Below, piece after piece: positions 34,539 to 43,387 of a DNA stretch of 64,000 nt (positions are counted from its first letter, which is position 1; every line of letters starts with the position of its first letter). Both the position numbers and the translations under genes were made by a program. The notes below the pieces were generated by a model, which was not told the DNA's origin, searched no databases, and worked only from the letters and a program-made list of their open reading frames with translations. The DNA is from Pseudomonas sp. stari2 (GTDB lineage: Bacteria; Pseudomonadota; Gammaproteobacteria; Pseudomonadales; Pseudomonadaceae): contig NZ_CP099760.1 in the NCBI RefSeq assembly GCF_040760005.1, forward strand, positions 124,001 to 188,000. The letters are read 5' to 3'.

Positions 34539-35876
34539 ATGAACAGTGTGCTGATTCGCAATGCGCGCCTGGTTGATGACGGGCATGAGTTCTACGCCGA
34601 TCTGCTGGTCAGCCACGGTCGCATCGTCAAGATCGGTCGTAGCATTGAAGGTGAAAACGCCACGCTGGAAATCGACGCCAACGGTCAATGGTTGCTGCCG
34701 GGGATGATCGACGATCAGGTGCATTTCCGTGAGCCGGGCTCGCCAGCCAAAGGCAGCATCTACACCGAATCCCGCGCAGCCGTGGCCGGTGGCATCACCA
34801 GTTTCATGGACATGCCCAACACTAATCCGGCTACCCTCACCCTCGAAGCGTTGGCCGACAAGAAGCGTCGGGCAGCGATCAACTCAGTGGCCAACTACGG
34901 CTTTCACTTCGGCGTCAGTCACGACAATCTGGACACCGTCGCGGCGCTCAATCCAAGTGAAGTGGCCGGGGTCAAAGTGTTCATGGGTGCATCGACCGGC
35001 AACATGCTGGTTGATGACTCCAAGACGCTGGAGCGTTTGTTCGCCGAGGTGCCGACGATCCTGCTGGCTCATTGCGAACACACACCAAGCATCGACGCCA
35101 ACAGCGCAAAACTGCGTGAGCGCTTCGGCGAACATCTTCCGCACGATGCTCATGCATTGATCCGCAATGCCGAGGCCTGTTATCGCTCCTCTTCGCTGGC
35201 AGTGGAACTCGCCAAACGCCATGACACTCGCCTGCACGTGCTGCACTTGACCACGGCTCGAGAGCTGGAACTGTTCGAAGACAAACCACTGGCGCACAAA
35301 CGCATCACGGCGGAAGTCTGCCTGCATCATCTGCTGTTCGATGACCGCGATTACCCGGACTTCGGCAACCAGATCAAATGCAACCCGGCGATCAAAAGCG
35401 AGGCTGATCGCGATGCCCTGCGTCGGGCATTGTTGAGCAATCGACTGGATGTGATCGGCAGCGATCACGCTCCGCATACCTGGGCGGAGAAACAATTGTC
35501 GTACGCCCAGGCACCGTCCGGACTGCCGCTGGTACAACATGCGTTGCCGGCGTTGTTGGAACTGGTAGCGGATGGCGTGCTGCCGATCACCACGCTGGTG
35601 GCAAAGACCAGCCACCGGGTGGCGGATCTGTTTGCCATTCCGGATCGCGGTTATTTGAGGGAGGGTTATTGGGCCGATCTGGTGTTGATTCAGCCAGAGC
35701 CCGAGGGTGTCGCGGTATCACGACAACCGATCCTGTCGCAGTGCGGTTGGACGCCGTTTGCCCGTCACAACTTTCGCCATCGAGTGAGTACGACGCTGGT
35801 GTCGGGACAGGTTGCGTGGCACGACAATCGGCTGCATGACGGGTGTCAGGGATTGCCGTTGCGGTTCATGCGCTAG
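34539..35876 (+). CDS. pyrQ: Dihydroorotase PyrQ-type
   Basis: 445 residues. Amidohydrolase with GMIDDQVHFREPGSPAKGSI near residues 55-75 (HxR motif), MDMPNTNPATL, HCEHTPSIDANS and IGSDHAPHTWAEK. It closes carbamoyl aspartate to dihydroorotate in pyrimidine synthesis. The type with this operon position is called PyrQ in PAO1 (PA5541) and is thought to replace the zinc-sensitive PyrC. ATG at 34539 follows the gamma-CA stop by 4 nt; the earlier in-frame ORF start at 34446 is inside the previous gene. A strong terminator follows. Confidence 0.9.
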   Translation: MNSVLIRNARLVDDGHEFYADLLVSHGRIVKIGRSIEGENATLEIDANGQWLLPGMIDDQVHFREPGSPAKGSIYTESRAAVAGGITSFMDMPNTNPATLTLEALADKKRRAAINSVANYGFHFGVSHDNLDTVAALNPSEVAGVKVFMGASTGNMLVDDSKTLERLFAEVPTILLAHCEHTPSIDANSAKLRERFGEHLPHDAHALIRNAEACYRSSSLAVELAKRHDTRLHVLHLTTARELELFEDKPLAHKRITAEVCLHHLLFDDRDYPDFGNQIKCNPAIKSEADRDALRRALLSNRLDVIGSDHAPHTWAEKQLSYAQAPSGLPLVQHALPALLELVADGVLPITTLVAKTSHRVADLFAIPDRGYLREGYWADLVLIQPEPEGVAVSRQPILSQCGWTPFARHNFRHRVSTTLVSGQVAWHDNRLHDGCQGLPLRFMR

Positions 35877-35880
35877 AAGA

Positions 35881-35910
35881 AACCGCCCCCACAACATTGT
35901 GGGGGCGGTT
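35881..35910. terminator. Bidirectional terminator between pyrQ and the DUF3617 gene
   Basis: AACCGCCCCCACAA (35881-35894) and TTGTGGGGGCGGTT (35897-35910) form a perfect 14-bp stem 4 nt after the pyrQ stop, flanked by A-rich and T-rich stretches. Confidence 0.88.
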
Positions 35911-35916
35911 CGATTT

Positions 35917-36435
35917 TCAGGCTCTTGGTTTGACGGTGCCGCAGTCCTGGCCCAACCAGACGGCGCGGGTTTCCAGACTACCCTTCTGGTTGATGCCGAT
36001 GGCATTGAACGTGCCGTTGGCGATAGTGGTGAACTCACGATCGCTGACGAACGTTGCAACACCGGTGCCCGAGGCTCGCGGGCAACTGAAACGGAATTTC
36101 CATTGGTTGCCGTTGCGCTCGGTGATCTGCTGTTTGCAGCCGGACTGCGGGTCGGCCAGCGGAATATCATTGGTCGCTACTTGTTGTGGCGTCAGGCAGG
36201 CACGAATGCCTTGGCCACCGATGTTGATCCCTTGCTTCTCCAGTGCCGCCCGCTGTTGCGGGGTGATCTGGCCTTGGATCTGGCCGAGGATCGATTGCAC
36301 GTCCATGGCCTGATCATCGACCTTCACATTGCTCGATGTCATTTCCCACAACCCCGGCTGCAGCATTTGCGCCTGAGCCACCAACGGCAAGGCCAACCCC
36401 AGACCCAGTGCCAAACCCAGCAGACGAACGTTCAT
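35917..36435 (-). CDS. DUF3617 secreted protein
   Basis: 172 residues. The signal peptide MNVRLLGLALGLGLALPLVAQA is cleaved before QMLQPG. QPGLWEMTSSNVKVDD and the IRACLTPQQVA...SGCKQQI...FSCPR cysteine pattern are DUF3617 hallmarks. Three cysteines at the C-terminal half plus one at the end (LGQDCGTV). Function unknown; periplasmic. Convergent with pyrQ and not part of the Zur operon. Confidence 0.85.
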   Translation of the reverse strand: MNVRLLGLALGLGLALPLVAQAQMLQPGLWEMTSSNVKVDDQAMDVQSILGQIQGQITPQQRAALEKQGINIGGQGIRACLTPQQVATNDIPLADPQSGCKQQITERNGNQWKFRFSCPRASGTGVATFVSDREFTTIANGTFNAIGINQKGSLETRAVWLGQDCGTVKPRA

Positions 36436-36581
36436 TGCAAAACTCCTGATCAGTAGTGGCCGTTAGACGTCGGCCGCTTGTTTCGGTTCATGGCCTGCTT
36501 TCATGGCTAAAAAGAAAATAGCGACAAGCGCAAAGGAACATGGTCTGTTAAGCATTGAATCTTCAGGAGCAAGGTTGCCCC

Positions 36582-38021
36582 ATGGATTATTTTGGACCGC
36601 ACATCTTCGGTTATCTGATCGCGCTGATACATAGCCTGGGCACAATTGCCGCCATCCATGCGGTGCTGACCGTCCGCACGGCGCAAGGCGCGATCGCCTG
36701 GGCGCTGTCGCTGATCTTCATTCCCTATCTCACCCTCATCCCCTACCTGGTGTTCGGTCGCAGCACCTTCGACGGTTATATCAAGGCCCGACGTCAGGCC
36801 AACGAACAGATGCGCCAGGCCGTTTCCGAACTGAACTGGCGGCCCTGGGTAGAAGAAGCCCTGACCGCTCGCGCCTCGAATGCCTACGACTCGTTGCGGG
36901 CGATGCCGAAATTGGGTCGCATGCCGTGTCTGGCCAACAATGAAGTGCAATTGCTGATCAACGGCGCCGCCACCTTCGAAGCGATTTTCCACGCAATCGA
37001 GCAGGCACGGGAAGCCGTGCTGATCCAGTTTTTCATCATTCACGACGATCGCCTCGGCCAGCGCCTGCGCCAACTGCTGCTGAAGAAAGCCGCCGAAGGT
37101 GTCGCGATTCATTTGCTGTACGACCGCATCGGCAGCCACGCCCTGCCCCATAGTTACGTACAGGCACTTCGCGATGGCGGGGTCGAGGTCAAGGCATTCG
37201 CCACCCGCAGCGGCTGGCTCAATCGCTTCCAGGTGAATTTCCGCAACCACCGCAAGATTGTGGTGGTCGACGGAATGATCGGTTTCGTCGGCGGACACAA
37301 CGTCGGCGACGAATACATGGGCGAAAAACCACCCTTGGCGCCATGGCGCGACACCCACGTTCAGGTGCGCGGGCCGGTGGTTGCGTGCATGCAGGAGTCA
37401 TTTGCCGAGGACTGGTTCTGGGCCGCACGTACGCTGCCGCCGCTGATCCTGCCAGACGTTTACCCGGACGACGGCGTGCTCTGCCAGTTGCTGGCCAGCG
37501 GCCCGGCGGATGCCTACGAGACCTGCTCGCTGTTCTTTGTCGAAGCCATCCATGCCGCCACCGAGCGCGTATGGATCACCAGCCCCTACTTCATTCCCGA
37601 CGAGGCGGTGTTCGCCGCATTGCGTCTCGCGGTCCTGCGCGGTGTCGACGTGCGACTACTGCTGCCATCACGTCCCGATCACCGCATCGTTTACGCCGCA
37701 TCGAGCCTTTACGCGTTCGAAGCGGTGCGCGCCGGGGTGCGGGTATTCCGCTATGAACCGGGTTTCCTGCATCAGAAAGTGGTGCTGGTCGACAGCGAAA
37801 TCAGCGCCATCGGCAGCGCCAATCTGGACAACCGTTCGTTCCGGCTGAATTTCGAAGTGATGTTGCTGACGGTCGACAGTGAATTCGCCGGCCACGTGGA
37901 ACAGATGCTCAACGAGGACTTTGCCCAGGCCTACGAAATCGCCAAGGAAGAAGGCCGGGAGATCCACCGCCTGCAACAACTCGGCATGCGGATCGCCCGG
38001 CTGATTTCACCGATTCTCTAG
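36582..38021 (+). CDS. cls: Cardiolipin synthase
   Basis: 479 residues. Two N-terminal membrane helices (about 5-60; [21 protein letters not shown]) and the PLDc domains with two HKD motifs: [13 protein letters not shown] (first) and [20 protein letters not shown] (second). It joins two phosphatidylglycerol molecules into cardiolipin at the inner membrane. Very close to Pseudomonas Cls throughout, including the C-terminal [20 protein letters not shown] lies 7 nt before ATG 36582. It converges on cfaB with 1 nt between stops. Confidence 0.96.
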   Translation: MDYFGPHIFGYLIALIHSLGTIAAIHAVLTVRTAQGAIAWALSLIFIPYLTLIPYLVFGRSTFDGYIKARRQANEQMRQAVSELNWRPWVEEALTARASNAYDSLRAMPKLGRMPCLANNEVQLLINGAATFEAIFHAIEQAREAVLIQFFIIHDDRLGQRLRQLLLKKAAEGVAIHLLYDRIGSHALPHSYVQALRDGGVEVKAFATRSGWLNRFQVNFRNHRKIVVVDGMIGFVGGHNVGDEYMGEKPPLAPWRDTHVQVRGPVVACMQESFAEDWFWAARTLPPLILPDVYPDDGVLCQLLASGPADAYETCSLFFVEAIHAATERVWITSPYFIPDEAVFAALRLAVLRGVDVRLLLPSRPDHRIVYAASSLYAFEAVRAGVRVFRYEPGFLHQKVVLVDSEISAIGSANLDNRSFRLNFEVMLLTVDSEFAGHVEQMLNEDFAQAYEIAKEEGREIHRLQQLGMRIARLISPIL

Positions 38022-38022
38022 C

Positions 38023-39210
38023 TCAAGGGTTATAGATGTCATCACGGGTCCACGGTAGTTCATGGCTGCCATCGGGGTGGGCCTTTACTGCGAGAATCTG
38101 GTGCAGATTAATCCAGCCCCGGGCAAACGCGTAGGCGCAACCGGCAAGGTACAGTCGCCAGATACGCAGGGCCTGATCCGACACCAGTTTGCCGGCCGCT
38201 TCGAGGTTGTCCTCCAGCCGTTCGCTCCAGTGGTCCAGCGTGCGCGCGTAATGCAGACGCAGGCTTTCGACATCGACGATCTCCAGACCGGCCTCGCTGA
38301 TCTCGGCCGAGATCATTGCCAGGTGCGGCAGTTCGCCGTTGGGGAACACGTATTTTTCGATGAAGTCGCCGGCACCGCGTCCCACCGGACGGCCATCGGT
38401 GTGCTTGGCGGTGATGCCGTGGTTCATCACCAGACCGCCCTCTTTCACCGCGCCGAACAAGGTCTTGCAGTATTCGGCCAGATTGGCGTGGCCGACGTGC
38501 TCGAACATCCCGACACTCACCACTTTGTCGAAACGCCCATCCTGCGGCAGATCACGATAATCGAGCAGCTGCAGTTCGACCTGGTCTTCCAGGCCCTCGG
38601 CTTTAACCCGCTCCCGAGCCAGCGCCAGTTGTTCCTTGCTCAGAGTGATACCGAACACCTTGGCACCGAACTCACGGGCAGCGTAACGCGCCAGACCGCC
38701 CCAGCCGCAGCCGACGTCCAGCAGGTAGTCGCCCGGCTGCAGACGCAGCTTGCGACACAGGTGCCGGAACTTGGCCTGTTGCGCCTGCTCCAGGGTTTCG
38801 CTGCCGGTTTCGAAATAGGCGCAGGAATACGCCATGTCACTGTCCAGCCAGAGCTGGTAGAACGCGTTGGACAGGTCGTAGTGATAGGAAATGGCTTTGG
38901 CGTCGGTTTCCTTGTCGTGCACGGTTCGCACCGGCTGACTGTCTTCGTCTTCATCGAGCAGCGCCGTGCTCAATTCGTCGCAAACCCGGATGACCTCGCT
39001 GATCGAGCCCTCGAGTTCCAGTTTGCCCTCGACGAACGCCGCCCCCAGCGCGTCGAGACTTGGATGGGTCAATTGGGACACCATCAACGGGTCCTTGACC
39101 ACGATGGTGACGCTGGGCGTCGGGCCCAGATTGAATTCATGGCCGTCCCAGAGTCGCAGGCGAAGCGGAAGCTGCAGATTCTGTAAGGCCGGTGGAAGTT
39201 GCGCGAGCAT
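38023..39210 (-). CDS. cfaB: Cyclopropane-fatty-acyl-phospholipid synthase
   Basis: 395 residues. An N-terminal SCP2-like/lipid-binding region (about 1-110) is followed by a SAM methyltransferase domain with LLDVGCGWGGLARYAAREFGAK, and EHVGHANLAEYCKTLFG. It adds a methylene bridge from SAM to unsaturated membrane acyl chains, typically at entry to stationary phase. GGGGGA lies 6 nt before ATG 39210. Paired with cls, both are membrane lipid remodelling genes. Confidence 0.93.
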   Translation of the reverse strand: MLAQLPPALQNLQLPLRLRLWDGHEFNLGPTPSVTIVVKDPLMVSQLTHPSLDALGAAFVEGKLELEGSISEVIRVCDELSTALLDEDEDSQPVRTVHDKETDAKAISYHYDLSNAFYQLWLDSDMAYSCAYFETGSETLEQAQQAKFRHLCRKLRLQPGDYLLDVGCGWGGLARYAAREFGAKVFGITLSKEQLALARERVKAEGLEDQVELQLLDYRDLPQDGRFDKVVSVGMFEHVGHANLAEYCKTLFGAVKEGGLVMNHGITAKHTDGRPVGRGAGDFIEKYVFPNGELPHLAMISAEISEAGLEIVDVESLRLHYARTLDHWSERLEDNLEAAGKLVSDQALRIWRLYLAGCAYAFARGWINLHQILAVKAHPDGSHELPWTRDDIYNP

Positions 39211-39387
39211 GGAATATCCCCCTGGTTTCAGACGTCTGATCTGAGGGTAGACCATCCTTGAAAATTAGCAGGCTATCGATTCGATAGTTGCCACCTATCA
39301 GCCAACTTGGCTGCAACGGCACCGATCTCCGTGCTTCAGTGCGCCTTATCTGGAGACTTCAAGACCGGCGCACAGTTCGAAAAATGA

Positions 39388-41295
39388 TCAGTTCTGCTCT
39401 TCAAGCTTCAGCAGCGGTTCCTGAAAGCGCAACAACCGACCGGCATTCCCCAACACCAGCAATGTGCTGAGATTGTGCAGCAATGCAGCGATCATCGCCC
39501 CGGCCGCGCCCAACCAGCCGAATGCGGCGAATACCACGATGGCCAGCGTCCAGCCCAGACCGATGATCACGTTCACTTGCAGCGTGCGCCGACATTGGCG
39601 ACTCAGGCGCACACAGGTGCCGAGCCGGCGCAGGTCGCTGCCGATCAGCACAATGTCGGCGGACGCAAGCGCAATGTCAGCACCGCCCGCCCCCATCGCA
39701 ACACCCACCACACCAGCCTTGAGTGCCAGCGAATCGTTGATGCCGTCGCCGACCACCATCGGCCGGAAACCGTTGTCGATTTCCTTCAATACGCGATTGA
39801 GTTTGTCTTCGGGCAACGCCTGGGCTTCGACTTCATGCAGGCCGACATCCCGCGCCAGAGTTTGCGCCACGCTCTGACGGTCGCCGGTCAGCAACAGTTG
39901 CCGACCGAGGCCCAACTCGCGCAGTTCGCTCAAGGCGAATTTCGCTTCAGGTTTGACGCTGTCGGCCAGCAACAGCCAGGCGAGGAATTCACCGTTCAAC
40001 GCCAGGCCGGCAATCGGGCCGTCGTGCTCGGGAATCGAAGTTGTCGGGATGCCCAGTTGCGCAAACAGCTCCGGACGACCGAGTGCCGCTTCACCCTGTT
40101 CCGTCCTGGCGACCACACCCAAACCTTGCCGTTCGTGAATATCGGTCAGCACCAGCACGTTGTCCGCGTGTACCAGTCCGGCCAGTGCACGACTGACCGG
40201 GTGACTGCTGGCAGCACCGAGACTGGCAGCCAGCGCCATCACCGATTCGTGATCCTCCTGCGCGCTGTTGATCGACTGCAGACGCAACGTGCCGTAAGTC
40301 AGTGTGCCGGTCTTGTCGACCACCAGGGACGTGAGGTCAGCCAACTCTTCAAGGAAGGCCGAACTGCGGATCAGAATCCCGTGCCGCGCCGCGACCGCCA
40401 CACCGGCAATCGCTGTCGCAGGCGCCGACAACACCAATGCACAAGGACAGGCTGCAACCAGCACCGCCAACATTGCCTGCGCATCATTGGTGACAAACCA
40501 GGTCACCGCCGCCAGCAGCAACACCAGCACCATGTAGCTGCCGGCGTAGCGTTCAAGCAGACGGGTGATCGGTGGCTTGGAGCGCTCGGCGTTCTGCATC
40601 AGGGCGATGACCTTGCCCAGGGTCGATTCATCGCCGGTACGGGTCACCTCGATACGCAGCAACCCATCGAGGTTGATCGCACCGCCGAACACGGTCATTC
40701 CGACGCCCGCCTCCACCGGCACCGACTCACCGGTGATTGACGCCGTATCGAGGCTGGCCTGGCCTGACAACACTCGACCGTCCGCCGGCACCCGATCACC
40801 GGCGCGGACTTCAACGGTGTCGCCGGCCTTGAGCGTGCCGTTATCGACTTCGATGACCGTGCCATCCGCCTGGACTTTTCGTGCATGACTGCGGGTGAGC
40901 TGACCCAACGCATGAATCGCCTCTTGCGAGCCGATCACGCTGCGCTCCTCCAGCACATGGCCGAAGATCATAATGATCGGTAGAAGCGCAGCGGTGAGCA
41001 AGTCGCCGGTAGCCCAGGCACCAAGCATCGCCAATGCGATCAATTGATCGGTGATGCCATGCAGACTCGGGTAACGCAAGCTGAACCACGCCGAGCGCAT
41101 CACCGGCACCGCGACCAACAAAGAAGCAACACCGAGCAGCAACTGACTGACACCGGTTTGCTCCGGCATCAACCAGCGCCAGATCAAACCAAGCCCGAGC
41201 AGGCCGAGGGCGAGCATCGCCAGGGTCAGTTGGCGCGCAGCGCGACGTTGCTCGGCCGAGGACAACAGACTCGGTGCGGCGGTAGTGGCGGTCAT
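39388..41295 (-). CDS. P1B-like metal-translocating P-type ATPase without HMA domain
   Basis: 635 residues. Membrane helices at about 22-40, 50-66, 82-112, 253-290 and the C-terminal pair. Motifs: TGE at 188-190, CPC at 283-285 in the transport helix, phosphorylation site DKTGT at 327-331, and the P1B histidine-proline H365-P366, then GDGIND and the TM8 segment ALLHNLSTLLVLGNAGRLL. There is no N-terminal heavy-metal-associated domain. TM8 carries HNLST rather than the Asp of zinc pumps or the Met-Ser-Ser of copper pumps, so the ion cannot be named; Mn2+/Fe2+/Co2+-like types are possible. Last gene of the SPFH operon, ATGA overlap with the HflC-like gene. Confidence 0.9.
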   Translation of the reverse strand: MTATTAAPSLLSSAEQRRAARQLTLAMLALGLLGLGLIWRWLMPEQTGVSQLLLGVASLLVAVPVMRSAWFSLRYPSLHGITDQLIALAMLGAWATGDLLTAALLPIIMIFGHVLEERSVIGSQEAIHALGQLTRSHARKVQADGTVIEVDNGTLKAGDTVEVRAGDRVPADGRVLSGQASLDTASITGESVPVEAGVGMTVFGGAINLDGLLRIEVTRTGDESTLGKVIALMQNAERSKPPITRLLERYAGSYMVLVLLLAAVTWFVTNDAQAMLAVLVAACPCALVLSAPATAIAGVAVAARHGILIRSSAFLEELADLTSLVVDKTGTLTYGTLRLQSINSAQEDHESVMALAASLGAASSHPVSRALAGLVHADNVLVLTDIHERQGLGVVARTEQGEAALGRPELFAQLGIPTTSIPEHDGPIAGLALNGEFLAWLLLADSVKPEAKFALSELRELGLGRQLLLTGDRQSVAQTLARDVGLHEVEAQALPEDKLNRVLKEIDNGFRPMVVGDGINDSLALKAGVVGVAMGAGGADIALASADIVLIGSDLRRLGTCVRLSRQCRRTLQVNVIIGLGWTLAIVVFAAFGWLGAAGAMIAALLHNLSTLLVLGNAGRLLRFQEPLLKLEEQN

Positions 41296-42350
41296 TTACT
41301 GGCTCCCTGAATGATCAGGCGGGAATCGTCTTTCGGATCGACTGTGGTGACCGAACCGGCCTGGCCGAGAATCTTCGGTATCCGCTCGCGGTACAGGCGC
41401 AGCAGCATTTGCGGGTCAGTGCCCTGCTGTCGGGCCTGGGCCAGACTCATGACAGTCGCGGTATCGGCGGAGGCCTTTGCCAGGCGCTCACCGGCCTGGG
41501 CGTGGGCGACCTGCAATGTGCGGTCGGCCAGTTCGTTGGCGGTCTGGGTGATTTTTTCAGCGTCGGTGCGGGCATTGGCCACCGCTTTGTCAGCCTGTTG
41601 ACTGGCGGTAAGCACAGCGTTGAAAGCACCGACGGCCGGCTCGGGCAGACTCGATTGCACATCGACCCGCGCCACTTCGATACCGATGCCCTGCCCGCTC
41701 GCCTTCAACTCGGCCAGGCGTCGGTTGATTCCTTGCACCAGATCGCCACGCAGTCGTTCGCGTCGTTCGGCGGCTTGATTGTCGGCGCCGATCAGTTCCG
41801 GTCGCGCCACCAGAATGGTGTCCAGATCCCGCGCTGCTGTCAGGGCCACCGCGCTGCGGGTCACCAGTCGATCCAGTGCCGGCAGCACGTGATCGCCTTG
41901 CAGCACGAAGTCATATGGATCGGTGACCTTGTAGAACACCCGCACATCCAGCTGCACCACCCCGGCATCACCGGTAAGCAAATAGCCGGAACCGGCCAGA
42001 GCATCGCTCAGCGGTGTAGCGAATGTCGCGACGCGATCCGCCTGTATTGCAGCAGAACTGCGCAGCAGGTTTTCCACTCGACGCTCGATGACCCGGTCTG
42101 CCGCCGGCAGCAGAACGACCTGTTCGAACGGCTGCGGCCAAGCCAACAACAGCCCGGCATTCTGGATGCGATCCAGCGCACCGAAATGCATGACCACCGC
42201 GCGATTCTGCGGGTCGATCTGCCGAACATTGGAAAATGCCCAAGCCAAGGCTGCCAGCACTGTCACCGCGTACAGGGCAAAAAACGCCAGGCGTCCCGCC
42301 TGAATCCACGGACTGTTCATCGAATTTGTTCCACGTGGAACTTCACTCAT
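41292..42350 (-). CDS. SPFH/HflC-like membrane protein
   Basis: 352 residues. A membrane helix (about 16-40) is followed by the SPFH/prohibitin domain (about 43-240), with VRQIDPQNRAVVMHFGALDRI and VFYKVTDPYDFVLQGD, and an alanine/Gln-rich coiled coil (SQQADKAVANARTDAEKI). HflC normally forms a ring with HflK around the protease FtsH; true hflKC lie in the hfq-hflX cluster and this is a paralogue. The start overlaps the upstream gene stop (ATGA). A parS-like palindrome lies at codons 4-8 (VPRGT). Possible internal start at 42320. Confidence 0.88.
   Translation of the reverse strand: MSEVPRGTNSMNSPWIQAGRLAFFALYAVTVLAALAWAFSNVRQIDPQNRAVVMHFGALDRIQNAGLLLAWPQPFEQVVLLPAADRVIERRVENLLRSSAAIQADRVATFATPLSDALAGSGYLLTGDAGVVQLDVRVFYKVTDPYDFVLQGDHVLPALDRLVTRSAVALTAARDLDTILVARPELIGADNQAAERRERLRGDLVQGINRRLAELKASGQGIGIEVARVDVQSSLPEPAVGAFNAVLTASQQADKAVANARTDAEKITQTANELADRTLQVAHAQAGERLAKASADTATVMSLAQARQQGTDPQMLLRLYRERIPKILGQAGSVTTVDPKDDSRLIIQGASK
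42327..42342. promoter_or_regulatory. parS-like site inside the HflC-like gene
   Basis: TGTTCCACGTGGAACT; core GTTCCACGTGGAAC is a perfect palindrome, identical in its 16 bases to the site at 31063. Confidence 0.85.
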
Positions 42351-43387
42351 GGCTGCGTTCCGGTCTTGCTATCCATATTCGGTGGGCCATCCACCAATAC
42401 ACGGAACGGCGCGGCGTCGGTGCGCAGGATCAGCTTGGTGTCCGGCGTAACGATGGTGCCAAGGGTGTCCAGCGAGCGCAGCAAGTTGTATAGCTGCGGT
42501 GATCCGGCGTAAGCACGGCCATAAATCTGCGCCGCTTCGACCCGTGATTGCGCTTCGATTTCGGCCGCTTTCACCGTGGCGTCAGCCTGCACAATTCGCG
42601 CGTCACGCTCGGCACCAGAACGAATTTGCGCTGCTTCACGCTTGCCAATGGCCGTGCGTTCGGTAGCAATGGTTTCACGCTCGGCGCGCATCCGGTCGAC
42701 CGTCGCGGTAAGTGTCACCGACGGCAGAGTCAGTCGCTCGATACCTACTTGCACCACGCGCACGCCGTAAGTGGCGAGCAACTGCTGATCGATCTGCTGA
42801 CGCAACTGCGCTTCGAAATCAGCGATGTGCACCTGACTGGCATCGGTATTGACCAGATTGGCCAGGTCGAAACTGCTGGCAGTAGTCTCCAGTGCCGAGC
42901 CGACAAAGGTTCGAATCTGCCGCGCCGCTTCGTCCGGCTGATTCTGCACTGCACGCATGAAGCGTTGGACGTTGTCCGCATCGCCCTGCACCTGCCACGC
43001 GACATACGCCTGCACGATAATGCGCAAGCCGTCGCGGGTGCCGACGTCCTGCAAACCGCTCGAGGTGGTGCGCAGGCGCAGATCCACCGGGATCGCCGCT
43101 TCGAACGGCGCCGGCCAGCGCCAGCTCAAACCGGGCTCCAGCAACACTCGGGACGGGTTGCCGAAGCGGGTGATGACCGTGGCTTCACCGGAGCGCACCT
43201 GCACCAGACTTGCCGCTGCGATGGCAAACGCCACCAGCAACACGGCCCAGCCCATGCGTCGCCACGGAAAAGGCCCCGCCTCTTCCGGCGCGCCATGATG
43301 ATGGTGGTGATGCCCGTGGTGGTGGCCGCCATGAGCATGGTCGTGACCGCTATGGTCATGGTGATCGTGAGTATGCGACTGGCTCAA
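42347..43387 (-). CDS. SPFH/HflK-like protein with histidine-rich N-terminus
   Basis: 346 residues. The first 31 residues contain 17 histidines with Asp and Gly (for example HHHGHHHHHHG), a classic metal-buffering tail on the cytoplasmic side. A membrane helix (about 45-63) precedes the SPFH domain (about 66-245; EATVITRFGNPSRVLLEPGL) and a helical C-terminus rich in Glu/Ala. HflK-type proteins scaffold FtsH or other membrane proteins. The His tail and the adjoining P-type ATPase point to a metal-related role. ATGA overlaps with both neighbours. Confidence 0.88.
   Translation of the reverse strand: MSQSHTHDHHDHSGHDHAHGGHHHGHHHHHHGAPEEAGPFPWRRMGWAVLLVAFAIAAASLVQVRSGEATVITRFGNPSRVLLEPGLSWRWPAPFEAAIPVDLRLRTTSSGLQDVGTRDGLRIIVQAYVAWQVQGDADNVQRFMRAVQNQPDEAARQIRTFVGSALETTASSFDLANLVNTDASQVHIADFEAQLRQQIDQQLLATYGVRVVQVGIERLTLPSVTLTATVDRMRAERETIATERTAIGKREAAQIRSGAERDARIVQADATVKAAEIEAQSRVEAAQIYGRAYAGSPQLYNLLRSLDTLGTIVTPDTKLILRTDAAPFRVLVDGPPNMDSKTGTQP

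Noticed and set aside
25570..36435. Search for dksA2 and a zur gene in the zinc island
   Set aside because: No short C4 or Cys-free DksA-like ORF and no Fur-family ORF is present in the region.
37886..37902. Possible fourth parS site (CCACGTGGAAC in cls)
   Set aside because: Only the right half matches; the left arm is CGG instead of TGTT.
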